NCBI GenBank assembly: GCA_008921705.1
Contig: VFFE01007026.1
Coordinates: 151,914-215,913, forward strand
Direction: 5' to 3'
Length of the DNA: 64,000 nt
Source: Burhinus oedicnemus
Taxonomy: Eukaryota; Chordata; Aves; Charadriiformes; Burhinidae
Positions 31,401 through 46,400 of the stretch are shown here, piece after piece. How positions within the stretch are numbered: position 1 is the stretch's first letter; the number at the start of each line of letters is the position of its first letter. Position numbers and translations under genes: made by a program. The notes below the pieces were generated by a model. That model was given only the letters and a program-made list of their open reading frames with translations. It had not been told where the DNA came from and made no database searches.

Positions 31401-34400
31401 AAATACTTCTTTTGCATTCTTTGAAGAACGATAAACAGCGTTACTTGCAAAAATGGAATGTTGCTGCTGGTTACGCAGGTAGCACGCTCCCTAGGATGTA
31501 GCTCTTTTTGCCCTCGGTTACAGTGTTAATGGGGTGTGGTGTGCGCTAAACTATTTCTGAGTATTTTGTGTCCTCGTAGTTAAATGCAGCGTGTATTTTT
31601 CCACAGAAAACCATTGAATCTGAAACAGTGAAGACCTCAGAAGTGATTAAAAAGAAACTCGAAGAAATAACTGGTACAGTTAAAGAGGTAAAACGCAGCT
31701 ATGGAAGAACCTTTCCCTAAGGCAGTTCTGCTCTAAGGTTATGTGTTTTGTGTGCGTTCAAATTATCACCCTTTCTGTTTTCTTGGTGAGAGGTGGTCAC
31801 TATTCCAAAGGTGATCACCGTTCTGAATCTTTAAGGCTGGAGTCAGTAATGAAATTGCAGCAATGGTGCATCATAGATTTATGCAGTTAGGGTATGGTCA
31901 GAGGACGGGCACTCTCCAGTGATTCCTCTCAGATTTGGAGGCTGGAGATGGTCCTTATGGTTTGGCATTGTCTAGCAGTAAAAAAAAAAAGCCTCAGGGT
32001 GGTTCTTCCACTGGAGGGCAGTTAGAGCAATGCTGGAAGATCACCCTGGGAAGTTGTTTCAGATGTGATGCTTTTCACACTGATACTTTTTGCTACCAAT
32101 GTGATGGGGCTTTGGGCTTCTTACTGCGTGTTGAAAAAGACTTGCAACCTCAGAGGCTCCAGGTGTTGTACGCAGAAGTGCTGGTGGTATAGTTGAGTTG
32201 CTCTCCTCTAAGTTAGCACGCTTGTAAGTGATCCCATGGCTCTGCGCGTCTTGGGAATAACAAAATGCCTGCAGGAGCAGGCATCATTCATACCTAACGA
32301 GTATGAGCGTCTTCCACTCTACGCTCAGACTTTAAAGATCACTGTGTCTATGTAGATCTGCTTTTAAGTGACTGAATTCAAGTTATTTTTTAGGCTGTGA
32401 CTAAGCACTGCAGTTTGTGCTCATTTACTTAATTTCTTGTCCAAGTTCATCCAGGCAGCAGATGTATTTGAGTGTTTTGTATGCTTTGACTTTTATCTCT
32501 GGAGTAAATTTTTGAAGAGTCTTCCTGATAGTATTTTAAATATTGAATAAATCAGGTGTATGTGGCACCTGTAGAAGCTGAGCTGCAGTGTTACAGTTTC
32601 TGTGAATTCGGCTGGTGCAAAACTGGGCTATTTGGGCAGTCCTCAGTGGGGTGCAAGACCTTTTATTCCTTATTCCCTCTTTTCTGCCCCCTTCTCACCA
32701 TGGGCACCATCGTGAAGTCAAGGAATCCCCATCCATTCAGCATCTCTCCCCGTTGGTTCCAGAGGAGGCAGGGAATGACTCGCAGGACAGTGCCTGCGGT
32801 TCGGTAACCCGGTGATTCCTGCCTGCCCAGACTGCACCGACTGCTGTGAGTCTCCAGGGCTGCCACGAGGAGGAGAGAGCAGATCCAGGAGAGGACAATG
32901 CTGGTCCTGCTCACTCCTTTGTGGCGAAAGCGCCTGCTAGTCAGCTGGCTCGAAGATCTGCTGTTGGGTTTATCGTTAGCCTGCCTTCCGCTGTAGACCT
33001 GTCGGTACCCAGGAGGTGGCACTGAGCTAGAGGAGCTGGAGAAGGGCTGTTGTTGCATTGTCTGCCACCCTGACAGGTACTCTCAGGCACCAGAGTCTTG
33101 TTTTTCCCTCCTACCCGTTAGAGCAATTAAGTCAGTGGTGACTGCAAACTGACTGCTCTTTCTCTTAAAGGGAGCACAAGATTTTCGGCAGTAAGTTACA
33201 GCCGAGAGGTACTTCAGGAGGCTGTTCCTTGTCTGTCAGTTGAAGTGCGTGGACTTCATGCTCGTAGCTGGGCTGCTTCAGAGCAGAGTGACCTTGGCTG
33301 TTTTCAGCAGGGGTTTAAGGTCAAAGCCTGTGTGATTGCTCCCGATGCTTGCAGTCAGGCGCAGGATCCCTGCTGAGAAGGGGCCAGCCAAACGCTGGAC
33401 TTAAACTCTGTGCAACAGGAAGCTTGTGTGGACCCGTCCCCGCTCTCTGCTGTTCTCCGTCCCTCGTTCTGTCTCAGAGTGCCTTGGTGTAGCGGCTTCA
33501 CTGTGTGTGCGGTTACGAGCTGGATGTAATGCTCGTTGCTGATGCGGACATAACTGGTATCTTTTCAGTACTGCTGAGGGCGCTGTAAGCATCTTTATTA
33601 GCCAAATCTCATTGAAAACCGGGGAAAACCATTTGGTCATGTTATCCTGTCCTTTCTCTTCCTCTGAGGTTGTGGCTTGTGACCCAGCCAGGATTGGTTG
33701 CCTGCTGCCAGTGAGATTTCTGAGATCCTCAAGGGTCTGATGTGTGCCGGTGCAGAGTGAAAGGGTGACCAGCTACTGGCAGAGTCCTTTTTAAACCTCT
33801 TGCATAGAAGATCCTGGCTCTGTAAATACAGCCAAAGTGATGTATATGAAGATGTTGGATTGAGAAAAGCGTTTTTAATTCTTCAGGAAGAGTTGCGTAG
33901 CAGAGAGCTATCTCAACCACTTCCATACCTTCTCTTAAGAAGCAAGAAGTACCTGACTGTTTCAAAGCAAAGGGCTGCAGTATTTTAACTATGGCGTTAT
34001 TGGTCCTTTGATGTCAAGAAAAAAAAAATAATTTAAACCTATGGGTAGCAGCTATTACAAATGCGTATGGTTCCATGAATAGCCAAATTTGTTGTTCTGC
34101 GCAGAGGTGTTGGCTAATGCTGCAGTGCCAAGCCACAGTGTGCCGGTAAGTCTGCCCTGTGACACGTAACTGTGTGTTCACCTGAGGTTTGGTTAGTCTT
34201 GTCTTGTGTGCGTTAGGAGGTCTTTAGCATTCACAAAGAGGAGTTACTCAAAATAAGTTTTCACTCGTTTCATCTGAAATGACCTTTTCTTTCCTGTTTT
34301 GTTTTGTTGCAGAGTTTGGATGAAGTAAGTAAGAGTGATATTGGCCGAAAGATAAAGGAAGGTGTGGAAGAAGCAGCAAAAACAGCAAAGCAGTCTGCGG

Positions 34401-37400
34401 AGTCAGTGACAAAAGGAGGGGAGAAATTAGGCAAGACAGCAGCCTTCAAAGCTATTTCTCAGGTACGTGAGTCTTGTGCCTCTGTAGGACCCAGCGCTGC
34501 GGGCACAGCTCATTAACATGGACGTTACGTCCGAGTTTGTGCTGAGTATAAAATTAAATGCAAAACTATTACAGCAAGACCTTGTGAGCCATTGGAATAA
34601 GCTGATAAATTCAGGAGATGCATTTTGCAGGTCTAGCGTTCACTCAGCAAGCCTAGAAAAGTGTAAATCTCAAGTAGCTGGGCTTCTGCAAAAATATGGT
34701 ACTGGAAAAATTGGTTGCTGTGCTTGTGGAGTAGGGTAGCAAATGTCTTCTGTAGAGGGATGCTAGTGGTACTCTTGGGAACAAACTGGCTTGCTTAAAG
34801 CTCTCCTTTTCTAGAAAATGTGTAAGTGCTCGTGTGTTTTGGTGTCACCCAGTCAGCTGGTAATTAGCCTCAAAAGAAGTCTTCCCCTTGACTGGTTTCT
34901 CATGCCTCCTCTGAAGCATTGGCTTTAGCCCTTGTAAGAGGAGATACCAGGCCAGATGGAGCGTCAGTCGTGTCAGTTCCCCTCTTTCTGTGTTTCTAAT
35001 AAGACATTATCTGCTAAAGGGCACTTCTAGCCGTAGCTGCAGATCACATTATACGCTTTTTTTTTTTTTGTGTGTCTGTAATGAAACCTGTTATCTTACT
35101 CCAGCAGCCTCCTAATCTAAGAACTGTTTGTTCCTGCTATGAAACACGCAGCTAGGCCAGACCTTGTAAGTGAGGAATGATTTTCTGGGACCTTAAAGTA
35201 AATTTTTTGAGGCTTAAGGTTTTGTTTTACCTGTAAACAGAGAAACCTTTTGATTCATTGCCAGATTTAACAGATTCACAGAGCTTTTATAGGCTGCGAG
35301 CAGTTCTTGTAGCTTTGCTACACTTTCTAGTGTGTATGTAGAGTTTAGAATATTCAGTCTACTGCTTCAGAAAATCAAATACTCCATCTTAGAAATTGTA
35401 GTAGTCTTATTTCAAGATCCCCATTGCTTCAGTATTTAGGAGATATTTTGTGTAATCTAGAGCTAGATGGTACCCACAGGGGCTTGTGTCTTGTTTTCTG
35501 CCAGGTTCCTCAGATGGTCTTTTATAGTCAGTAGGAACAGATTGAGCTTTTTATTTGCTTATCCTTGATGCATAAAGTCACTTAAACTCCAGTTTCTGCT
35601 TCATATCAGACCTCTGGCATCTATTCTGTCTGGGCCCTGAGCACTGTTGTAACCTTCTTGAGGAAGGAGTGACATTGACTTTCAGGAGGGGAGGAGGGCT
35701 TGTGCTGGCAAAGCTGTGTTCGACACTTGGTGTGTTCTCCAGAAAATTCCTGCATAAAATAAAGTTGAAAAATAACAGCCTCCATAAAGTCACATGATGC
35801 TTTGGGCTACATAACTAACGTGTCCTCAATAAAAACGCAGATTGGGAAATAGCTGTATATAGAATATATATAAAATCCCTTTCTGCCTGCACGTGTCGTG
35901 TTGTAATAGGAAAGTGCACTTACTGTGCAACAGATCTTTTGTAGGTACAGTCGTTAGAGAAAGTACTGCTCACAAGTTCAGCAATGAAAGTAGAGCAGCC
36001 AAGGTGAAGGAGAAACACTAAAAATGCCATTGAGTCCCAATTTCTGTTGAAGCGTCTGACAAAAATTCCCAACAATGGTTGTGGTAGGATGCAGCTTCCT
36101 CTTGGCAGAATCTGAACGAAGGCTGTAGCTGTTCGCAGACGAGATGTATATCAGTCCAGATTTATCAAGTCCTTTTCCTTGATGTAGGCTCACCCAAGAG
36201 GGGAGAGTGTCTCCTGTCTCTCCTTTAGTAAAAGCTGCACCACTGTGATTTCCCCCCCCCCATCTCTCCTCTGGCAAACCCCAGTTTGCTTCAAAGCTAT
36301 TTTCTCAGCTAGAAGGTGTGTAGAATTCTATAAAAAGCGAGGCTCCTTTTTGTTTTGGGGAAAGCAATACTTCTGTTTGTTTAGGCTTGAGCCTAGAACT
36401 TGGATTTTATTGACCGTTCAGGTGGCTTTGCAGTTCGTTGTTGGTGTCCTGAAGTCTTTCTTTTCCCCTGCTTTCAGATACTAGGAATTATTCTTCCTTC
36501 TACCTGGGGCTTGTCGTTCTATCAGCAGCTGCTGGCTGCCGTTGGGGGCTGATATGCCTGCCTTCCTCTGGCTTGATTTATTCTGATTTAAACTCTGTAG
36601 AGGTTCCCCCTTATGAGCTGTAAGGTTTGATTGTGTCCATAGCTTCTAGTATATTGTTTTTTCTCCTCCAGGTTGATTCAATACAGCCATCCATTTGCTG
36701 TCCTAGACTGTTAACTTCTTAAGCAGAAGGCCTTTGTTCTGGTGTGTTTGTCAGTAGATGTCAGCAAAGAAGCATTTGCTGAGTAAGGGAGAGGAGAATA
36801 ACCTGTGGTCTCTTATCTTTTTTTCTTTTTTTTTTTCCCTTCGACAGAAGCAATTTTCAGTTTCTGGGAAAGGGGGGGGAACAGTAAATCAACCTAATAG
36901 GGATATTTTCATTTCAGGGAGTAGAAACCGTTAAGAAGGAAATAGATGAAAGTGTTTTAGGGCAGACTGGTCCTTACAAACGTCCGGAGCGACTACGAAA
37001 AAGAACAGAATTCTCGGGCGAGAGGATTAAAGAGGAGCGAATATTTGAAGCTAATGAGTACGTATTGGATGTAATTTAGGGTGAATATTTCTGTGTATAA
37101 TTTGATAAAAACTTTAAAACTTAACTACAGGTCAGGGATGGTTAGAATCCAAGTGCGGAAGTGGGGCTGTGGGGCGAGCCGTGACCTAGCAGAGCAGGTA
37201 GGTCTGGGAGCAAATTTCCAGCATAAGTTGATGATACCGAATCTTCCCATAGTGAAACTGGGCACTTAAAATTATCAAGTGGGTCCATGATATTCTGACC
37301 TGGAATTTTGACATGTGTTGTGTTTTCTCGGTTCTAACATCTTGCTATTGAATCACGTTTGGCAGGACTAAGTCAGAGCTCCTTTGCTTTCTCTGCTGCC

Positions 37401-40400
37401 ATGTCCACTAAGTCGTATGTCGTTTCGGTGGTGTATCAGCCTCAGTGACACTGCATGCTGCAGTGACGTTCGTCAGGGTGTCCCCCTTGTTCTCACGCGA
37501 TTGTTAGTTACTTGTTCACAAGTACCCGTGTCTTCTGCCCTTTCTAGGGAGGCCATGGGTATGGTGCTGCATAAAGACTCAAAATGGTATCAGCAGTGGA
37601 AAGATTTCAAGGACAACAATGTGGTCTTCAACAGTAAGTGTTCCAAAGACAGAGAGTAGCACGTTATTTTCCCTGTTCTGATTCTTGCTGTGTTGGATCT
37701 AATGCCATCTGTGCAACTAGCCTCAACATAATGCAAATCATAGCCATTTCTTTTTTGTTGTAGCTGTTGCTGTGAGGTGGTGTGAATGGGAGGTAGGCGT
37801 AGTTGACAACATTGCAGCTTTTCCAAGCTGCTCCATCTGTGTTCGGAGCCCTCCCCCAGTCAGGCATTGTTTTTGAGCAGTCCCTGCTCCCTGTAGGTAC
37901 CAAAACCTGCTTTCCCCGTTGCTTAAAGAGAACTGAGCTCTGTTATTTTTTCCTACTTTTTTTTTTTTTTTCCTAGTCAGATCCACTCTGGCACTAGGAA
38001 GAGGCCAGGGCATGCCTGCACGTCACCAGGGAGGGGGCAGGCAGATCTCTTCTTCCTGACCTTGAGCTTATAACGAGGAAAAATCTTGTCTTCAGTGAGC
38101 TGGTTTCTGTTGTCATCTGCTTAGAACTCTGGAATATGTGGGACTTTGCCTCCTTTCTGTTTTTATTGCAAAATCAAAAAATACTGAATATGTGTACTGC
38201 AATGGGCAATGACTTTTGATAGTTATCTAGACACTAAATGTTTCTGAAGGGCATAAAGAAGCCTGAGACCAGAATCTTTCAACAAATCAAAATAATCGCT
38301 GCCAGCGTACTGCAGGGTTAATGACTTGTTAGGGAAAAAAAGGCCGTGTAAAAGTGCAACATAAAATTAACTTTGGGTTGTGTTTCTTCCCAACTTCTTT
38401 TAAAGCAGAGCTCCTTGGGAGGTATCCAGGAATGGGTTTTTACATCCCATTTGTTAGCCTTTCCAAGGAGAGATGCTCATAGCTCCGAAAAGCCCCCACA
38501 TGTTGCATCCTCCACTCCTGTGCCATCTGTGCGTTCTCTAGATTTTATGTGTAATTCCAAGACTGTGGTTTCGCAATTCAGGCAACGTTGCAGATGTGGC
38601 TGCGCCAGGCTTTACAGTGTGTGCCCTCCCTTTATGTACCACCTGTACCAAGAACACTGTGTGTTTTTTGGAAGGAGCATAAGCTTCAGGGCAGGATTCC
38701 AATTGTTAATTGATATGGTGGGAAGAAGTTTCCCTGCAGGGCCCATTATCCCACAACTAGCTTCTGCAGTTCTGGTCCATCTGATGGTGTCCAGAGGCAG
38801 ATAAGGGGTTGGTTGAGCCCTTAGTTTGTTACAACAAGACCTGCTTGCTTAAATGGCTTTATTTTTTTTCTTTTTGCTTCACTCCCCACCCTTCTTTCTG
38901 CCTTTGAGATTTTGCTTTGCAGTTCTCCTTCCCCATGGATGACTTCTGTAGCTTTGTGACATGCTTGGCTTGCTTTCTTATCAAGGTTGAGAAGTGCATA
39001 GAGCTGCTTAAAAACTGCATCCTTACTGATGTCTTGCTATTTTATTAAAAACTGGCAAGTTTTTAAGGTCTATTCTTGATGTCTTCCCCCCAGTTAAACT
39101 TTCTGGTGTTGGTTTCACGTCCTGCTAGCCCTTGTAGCAGACTGGATCAAGGGGTGTAAGCAGACTGTTACTGGTGTAAGCGAGTCTAGTGTAGTTTCTA
39201 TTTGAAAATCTGCATAGACGGTCCAGAGTTTGTGGCTGCTGAAGTCGGAAAAACCATCATTCTCCTAGTGACAGTTATTGACAGTTAAGAACATTGCGGG
39301 AAAGTGAGGAGAAAAGTAGGTGTTGAAATTGAAACTTGTTAATCAACAAAGAGGTTTAGAAGAGAGCTAGCAGGTTTGATCTGCGACCCATCGCATGTTG
39401 TTTCCTAATTCAGGAATGTAGTGGAAGGACACTGCAGCTTATGTCTCCTCTCCTTTCAGGGTTCTTTGAAATGAAAATGAAGTATGATGAAAGTGATAAT
39501 GCATTCATTCGAGCTTCCAGAGCTGTCACAGACAAAGTCACTGACTTAATAGGTAATGTTTCATCATTGCTGTGAAAGTGTATCTCTAGCCCTTTAGCTC
39601 TGTTCCTGGCGACTGTTAGTGCTGTTGTCCTCCATGTGGTGCTAACCTTTGGGACAGATTCCGGAGCTTTATAATATTTTGCACGGATCATTATCCAGTA
39701 TCATGCAGTGTAGCAACCTGCTACTGGATCGGAAGTGCAGCGTGATGACAAGTGCTTGTATGGGATAAATCTCAAGCCTAACTTAAAGCCTGCAGTCATT
39801 CCCAGGTGACTGTTCCTCCCCTCTGGTATATAACCAAAGGTTTTTCTCTTGTTTTCTGGTGACAGTTGTCGTGCCACCAGTCTCACTGAATTGTTTTATT
39901 AGGTGGATTGTTCTCGAAGACAGAAATGTCTGAGGTTTTGACGGAGATACTCAAAGTGGATCCATCCTTTGACAAAGATCGGTTTTTAAAGCAATGCGAG
40001 TATGATATAATCCCCAATGTCTTGGAGGTAAGGTGAGGCAGAGTATGATGCGTTTGTTTTGGGTTTTTTCCTTTACTATAACAGGGAAGATTTTTCTTTT
40101 AGTTTTCTGATGCTAAAATTAAAAGCTGGGACAGCATTTGCTTCTCAAGTATCCAGCTTTGCACAGAACATGAGATAACCTTGGGAAAAGGAGGTTGGAT
40201 CCCACATAACAATTTAGTTTAAGACTGTATTTCATAATTTAGTAGACTAACAAATTTTTTTCTTGCCTCGAAAACAACTAACCATCTTCTCCCATGAGAA
40301 ATGCTGTGAGCATCAGAGGGATCAAACTGAAATCCGTGAATGAACAGTACTGGGTAAATGGCGATATCAAATATTGATAAGGGAAGGAATTTGGTGCGTA

Positions 40401-43400
40401 TGTACTGCTGGATTCTAAATGATCTGTGGCTGCTTGGGAAGAAGACCAGGTCATGACAAATGGTTTAGTGAAAGTATTTCTGGCACTAGTCAAGGAAGTA
40501 TGTGGAACTTAATGTTTTTAAAGACTAAAGTATAAAACCACCCAGAGGATAGCACTGATGAAGGATGTGACTTCAAGTATAAATGGATATAGTTCCTCTC
40601 ACCATAACAGTATGTCAGAAAAGACAGAGTGAAAGTAGGGGATTTGAAAAACTACAGCAGAAATTGTTTTGAGAGATTTGTGTGAGACTGGAAAAAATGA
40701 GGCTTGAAGAGAGAAACAAATGCTAAGAGAGAGCAAAGTGTTATTTTCTTATCCCATAAAACAGTGCAGTGAGTCATTATGTCTCAAATTAATACATGCT
40801 AATACACATGTAGAATTATTTATGATACTCCTAGTCATGAGGTAGCATTATAGGATGAATAAAAAATAATGTGATGCTTACAGATACAAACGTCCAAACC
40901 AATGCATAGTTAGGTTTTGTCACGGCTGTCTTTGTAGTGACTGGCTTGTGTGTCAGATGTGTGACGGGAACCGTGGAGTCGACAGCGAAACAGGACAGAG
41001 CTGTCACAGTGGATCTGCTTTTCTAACGGTGCCTTGTCACTAAAGCAAGCTGCAAAAAATGGGCTCCTGACTCCTGGAGAATGAATTTTTCACAGGAGAG
41101 GTTTTTTCATACTGTAGGCAGCCAGCTTACAGATGCCATCAACTATGATTTGTAAGCATTATGTTGAAAAACGCCCTGCCTCGTATAACTACCTTTATTT
41201 TAAAATAATCTGCTGAATTCCCAGCATCTGTCTTGTTAGGAATTCCGGGTGTTTATTACACTGTGTTTTAAAGATAAACCTTTTCCTGAGTTGCAGCGTG
41301 ATTCTTCTGTTCATTCTGTGCCCTGAATTTTTCACAGTCTTGAAAACTGTAGATCTGCTTCTGGCTTGTTCTCCTGCTTCTGTTAGATCCCACCTCCCAG
41401 GATTTCTGGGTAGTGTGCATTCTGCTGGCTTTTTGGACGGGAAGGTTTAAGACAGCTTTTATCTTAGTTATCGAAAGGTTTATGTACTTCTGACTCAGTA
41501 CGTGTGTGTTTATAGAAATTCTTGCTGATGTTCCTCTTTGAAGCCCCTGTCCTCCTTCGGAGTTTCACAAGGTGTAGGATTTAAAGTAGCTTGCTGCTGA
41601 AAGTGCTGATAATTTCAACTCTTTGATATAGGAGGTGTTTTAAAATGTTTGTATTTTATTTGATTTTCTCTTTTAGGCTATGATGTCTGGAGAGCTTGAT
41701 ATCCTCAAAGATTGGTGCTATGAAGCGGTAAGTAGAGCTAGTAAAAAAATGTCTGAAAAGGTTATGATTCTCCCTCGTAAGCAGGTATATTGTGCCTTCC
41801 GTGCTTGCAAGCTGTCCAGCTGTTATATCCGTGATGTTGCTTACCTGCTTTGCCCAGCTGCTTCCCCATGGAATGCGTTCACGCTATGAAACGCTACTGC
41901 AGTCAAGTGTATGTGCTGGACTTCTGGAATAGTCTGGATATGAGAGGAGAGCTGTTTAGAGACAGATGGTGAATCGAGAGAGAAACTCAAACTAGTTTAA
42001 CTAGCTCCAGTTCTGCGCTGCCCTTCTTGATTTGGATGGGCTTTAGTGGAGCCCATTGCAGATACGGGGTGAGAAGGTGCAGAGACGTTTGAGCTGACCC
42101 AAAAAACTGATGCTTTTCTGCTTAGAGAGTCGAGTTGTCCCTGGAGCTGCTACACAAACACAGCTCCACTGCAAGATCCCAGCAAATAATCCTGGCAGGC
42201 TGAAGTTTTTCTGAAATTGCAGCATAGATAATCTGCAGCCTGGATAATCTCACTGCAGAAAACTGAGTTTTGTTTTGTTGTACAAAAACTGGTTTTGTTT
42301 TTGTACTGGGGTAGATTTTCAGTATTGCATCCGCTTCTTGAAACAGTGAGTATGAATTGGTTGCAATTCAGTGATTGTATTATTGTCCACTTAACTTCAT
42401 GAGAGCAGATCCTTTCCTGACGACACAGGTAGAAATCTGTTCTGGTCTTCACTCTGCTCCAAAATAATTGTGTTGTAGGCAATGCAGACCCATACTTTTT
42501 CGGTTTCTAAAGAATTTAACCGCTTAAAGGGAATGTTCTCCTTACTGATCACCACCACCAGAGGGCTGGAAATGCACATGCTGGAAGAGGCAATTTTTTG
42601 TATATAATTTTTTTGTTGTTGTTAGTTGTGATTAACATCTTTGTAACAATAATGCAGTATGTAAGAGTAAGATATTTAAAGCAGTCGAAAAGAAAGAAAT
42701 TCTTTATCGGTTCAAGCAACCTTTGAAATGACATCATAGAATTCCTCTCCAATCTTTAGAGGGAAGTAGCAAGATTCACTGCAGTTTGTAAGACAAAAAG
42801 CAAACCCTTCTAAGCTAGTTGTAGTTATAAACCAAGCTCATAAGTCAATAATAATCCGTAAAATAAGCCAAGGGAGGAAATGAGAGTCCTATTAATGTGA
42901 ATCCAGGAGGTGTAAAGGCTCTTGAACAGGGCCATACTGCAAGTGTTAAGTGTGTGATATTGATCACTAAAGTGCTGGAATACAAACCAGTAAAGCAAAA
43001 ACTTATTTAAGTGGCAGGCATACCAACCGAGCTGCAGGTTGCCGTCAGCCCGCTGGCTTAGGTGTAGTTTGTGGTTCGTAGAGCTGTCTCTGCCCGCTGT
43101 CCTCAGAACCCCTCATCTGTCACTGCAGCTTCACTCTAGTGACTTTGCCAGTAACTTCTGCAGGATATTTGCATTTAAATACTTGTGATGAAGGTCAGAA
43201 GATCCATGGTGGGGAGGTAGGTAGGGAGTGCCTCCTGTTTGTTTGATACCTGCCAAGAATATGGTGATAAAGCTGGAAGCAAGTAGAAATTCGCTATCCC
43301 CAACAACAGTTCTCAATGCATAAATAATGAAGCATATGTGCATGTGCCTAAAAGGAGCCAGGAAACGCTGGTCTGCCTCCAGGGTCTGGCTGGGTATTAG

Positions 43401-46400
43401 GAAAATAGCTTGGTTCCCAGACTGTTTCTCCTTGTCTGCTGTCAAATTGGAATCGTAAGTGCCTTGGCTATCAGTTGCACTCGGTGAACATACTCTGTTG
43501 TGAATGATGGATCTCCTGTTCTGGCCAAGGGAGGTGGGATTTTTATAGAGAATTTGGTTATGTGAAGCCCAGAGTGTTTGATGTAGCTGTTTGATATGTT
43601 GCAAGACATATGTGTTCAGCGTGTTTGCAAAAAACTGACTTTTATTCTTATCTTGATTGATGGTTCTCTCTAAGCAGAAAATCCCTTTTTCTTTGTGACA
43701 GAACAAATTCAAACGTGTAACACAAGTTTGTTGCTTCATTTAGACTTACAGTCAGCTTGCCCATCCAATCCAGCAAGCCAAAGCCATGGGTCTCCAGTTC
43801 CACTCCAGGATTCTTGACATTGACAACATTGACGTGAGTGTCCTTTTCTGTATTTCACCTTGGGGGTTGAATTAGAAACTCGTGACCTGAGGAGGGGTTT
43901 TCTTCTTTGCTCTGATCGCTGGGTTGGGGTTTTTTTTTTCTTTTTTGCCTCATGCCACTCTGGTATTTGCCATTTCTGCTAACAGAGGAGCAGGTCAGTG
44001 CTGCTGGCAGGGAGAGCTCTTGGGACAGATCCGCTATGGTGTGACCAAGCCTAAGTTACAACGTTGTCGTTTGTCTCCTCTCTGTCAGGGCACCTTGGTC
44101 TTAATCGCCACCATCTAGACTGAGAAAGGCCAATAATAAAGGCAAATAGCATTGACCTGGCGCTTTCAGGAAGGGCTTTGTTGGCGCATACTCTGGATGA
44201 TAATGCGCAGTACTTCCATGGCTCGAGGTTGTGCCATGCAGGAATGGCTACTGGAGAGACTGAACTGCTGTTCTGGATGGCTCTTGATGAGTGGGGAGGT
44301 GGTGGCTGTGAGCGGGACCGTTGCCTCCGTAGGAGCAGCGTTGGCAGTTGGGGACTGTGGCCAAACGTCTGCATGGTCGTAACGTGCTCTGCATTCCCCT
44401 GTAGGGAGGAGCCAGAGGTGTTAGTGTTCTACTTAAAAGTACCACTGTAGACTTGCTGCTATTTAATTAAGTCGTTAGTGTCGTCTGTCACAGGCCCCCA
44501 AGGTTTCTTTCAGCTCTTTCTTTCCTGCAGTGGCGAAGGTATCTCAAAGAAATTGCCACCCGTAGTCAGACCTCTGGTATCCCGTACGCAGCTCTGCCTC
44601 AGAGCACATGTGCGAGGGGAGGAGGGGAACGGGGCAGCTGTGCGCTTGAAGACACGTGTGGAAATAATCTGGAGCCAGATCAGCTGTTTGCCTTGGTCAC
44701 CAAAGATGCTAACTCAAAGGCAGCAACGTTCAGTACGTGTTTCTGTTGGAACCGAGTATTATGGTATGCTCATCCAAAATACTGCAGCTGTGCGGTATTA
44801 TCCTCAATAAAATTATAAGCTGGATCCGTTCAGACAAGTACCATAAAGCCAACTGCAGGGGCATTCCTGTAGGAACAGAGAACACAGAGCTATTTAATAG
44901 GGGTCTAAACCCAGCGGTGATCTGGTCCAAGGTGAGGAAGCGGAGGATTGGAAGCTTTCAGGTAGAGATGGAAGAGGAGCCTGGTGATAAAAGGGTGCTG
45001 TTCAGGAAGTGAGAGCCGTTCCAGATGTTGTTGGGTGTATTGGCTGGCCAGATGTTGCTCACTTGCGGTGACACCCCTGCAAGACAAGAAGTCAGGAACC
45101 GCCACGGAAGACCGAGAGAACTCACTCTGATGCTGTTGGTAGTTCGCTGAAAGGCAGACTACTGATAGTGACTTTTCTATAGCGGCTGCCCTTTGCAGGA
45201 GTCTCTCTTTTTGTGCCCACATCATTAGAAACCCGGAGCGGGTGCAGGAGAGCTCCAGAAATACGTGAGGAAATGCCCTACAGCAGGAGACGTGGTTTGA
45301 CCTGTGTAGCCCTACAAAAGAACAGCGGGAACTGACTTGATTAATGACCATGTATCTTCACAGGGAGCAAGAAGATCATCTACAGGGCATCTCCTAACAC
45401 AAAAGGCTAATGTCTGGTCCTCTTCCTAGGACTGTTCTGCCTTTTGGTCGTGATAGGCTTCTCATTGTCTGTCATCCATCTGGGAACAGAGGAAGCCATT
45501 CCTAACCTCTTCCGTAACTCTGGATATTAACTGCAAGCATGTGCCAAATGAGCAGGAAAATTTTGATGGCATCTGCAATTCTCCTGATTATCTTCAGCAA
45601 TAAATAATGTGGTCTAACAAAATTAAAGCTAGGAAGTAATAAACATGATTGCTTTTTTCCTAGGCATCTTATTTAAATCAAAGGTTTTTCTGTATTGTGT
45701 CTAGGAGACTGGATTTCATTGTATGCTAAATAACTTTTTTCCTCTGTAGGTGCTAATTAGTATAGAGCTGTGCACGGGTTCTGAGTGGTGGCTGGAAAGA
45801 CGTTTCCTTATTAACTTCTTTTAGATGCCTGTATTTTTGCATGAAATTTCTCAAGAAAATTACATCTTAGCTGGAAAATGATTGATACGGAACTTAAATG
45901 AGTGCAGTTCTTGTTATGCTGGCTGTATTGCGAGAAAGGGGGATAAAGGGTGTTCCGTGTTTAAATTTTTAAATGTGTTTCCATAGGGGAGATTTATGGG
46001 AGTATGTTGAGTGATTTAATCCAGAAAAACAGTTCAGTGACTTTGGAAAAAAACCCAAACCCAAAACATTTAGAAGATTTAAGGGAATTCGCACGCTGCA
46101 AAGTTGGCAGCATTAGAATTAAAATCAGTCTTTCAAACATAAGCATCTGAACTCATGTTCCAGGTGCTTGCTTAAGCACTCTCTACTTCACTAGGCAACT
46201 ACTGCCTTTAAATTTAATGGAATTTTGCATCCTTGATATTTCTTAGGACTATTTATTTGACTGCCTAAATGTAGTTTTAAGTATGTGACTTGTGAAACAG
46301 GGTTTCTGAACTTGGTGTAGAAGGAGTGATATAAATACTGTCTTGATTATCGAGTTTTTTTGGGTTCATAGTACTAAAAAAATAAAGCAATACCAGCATG

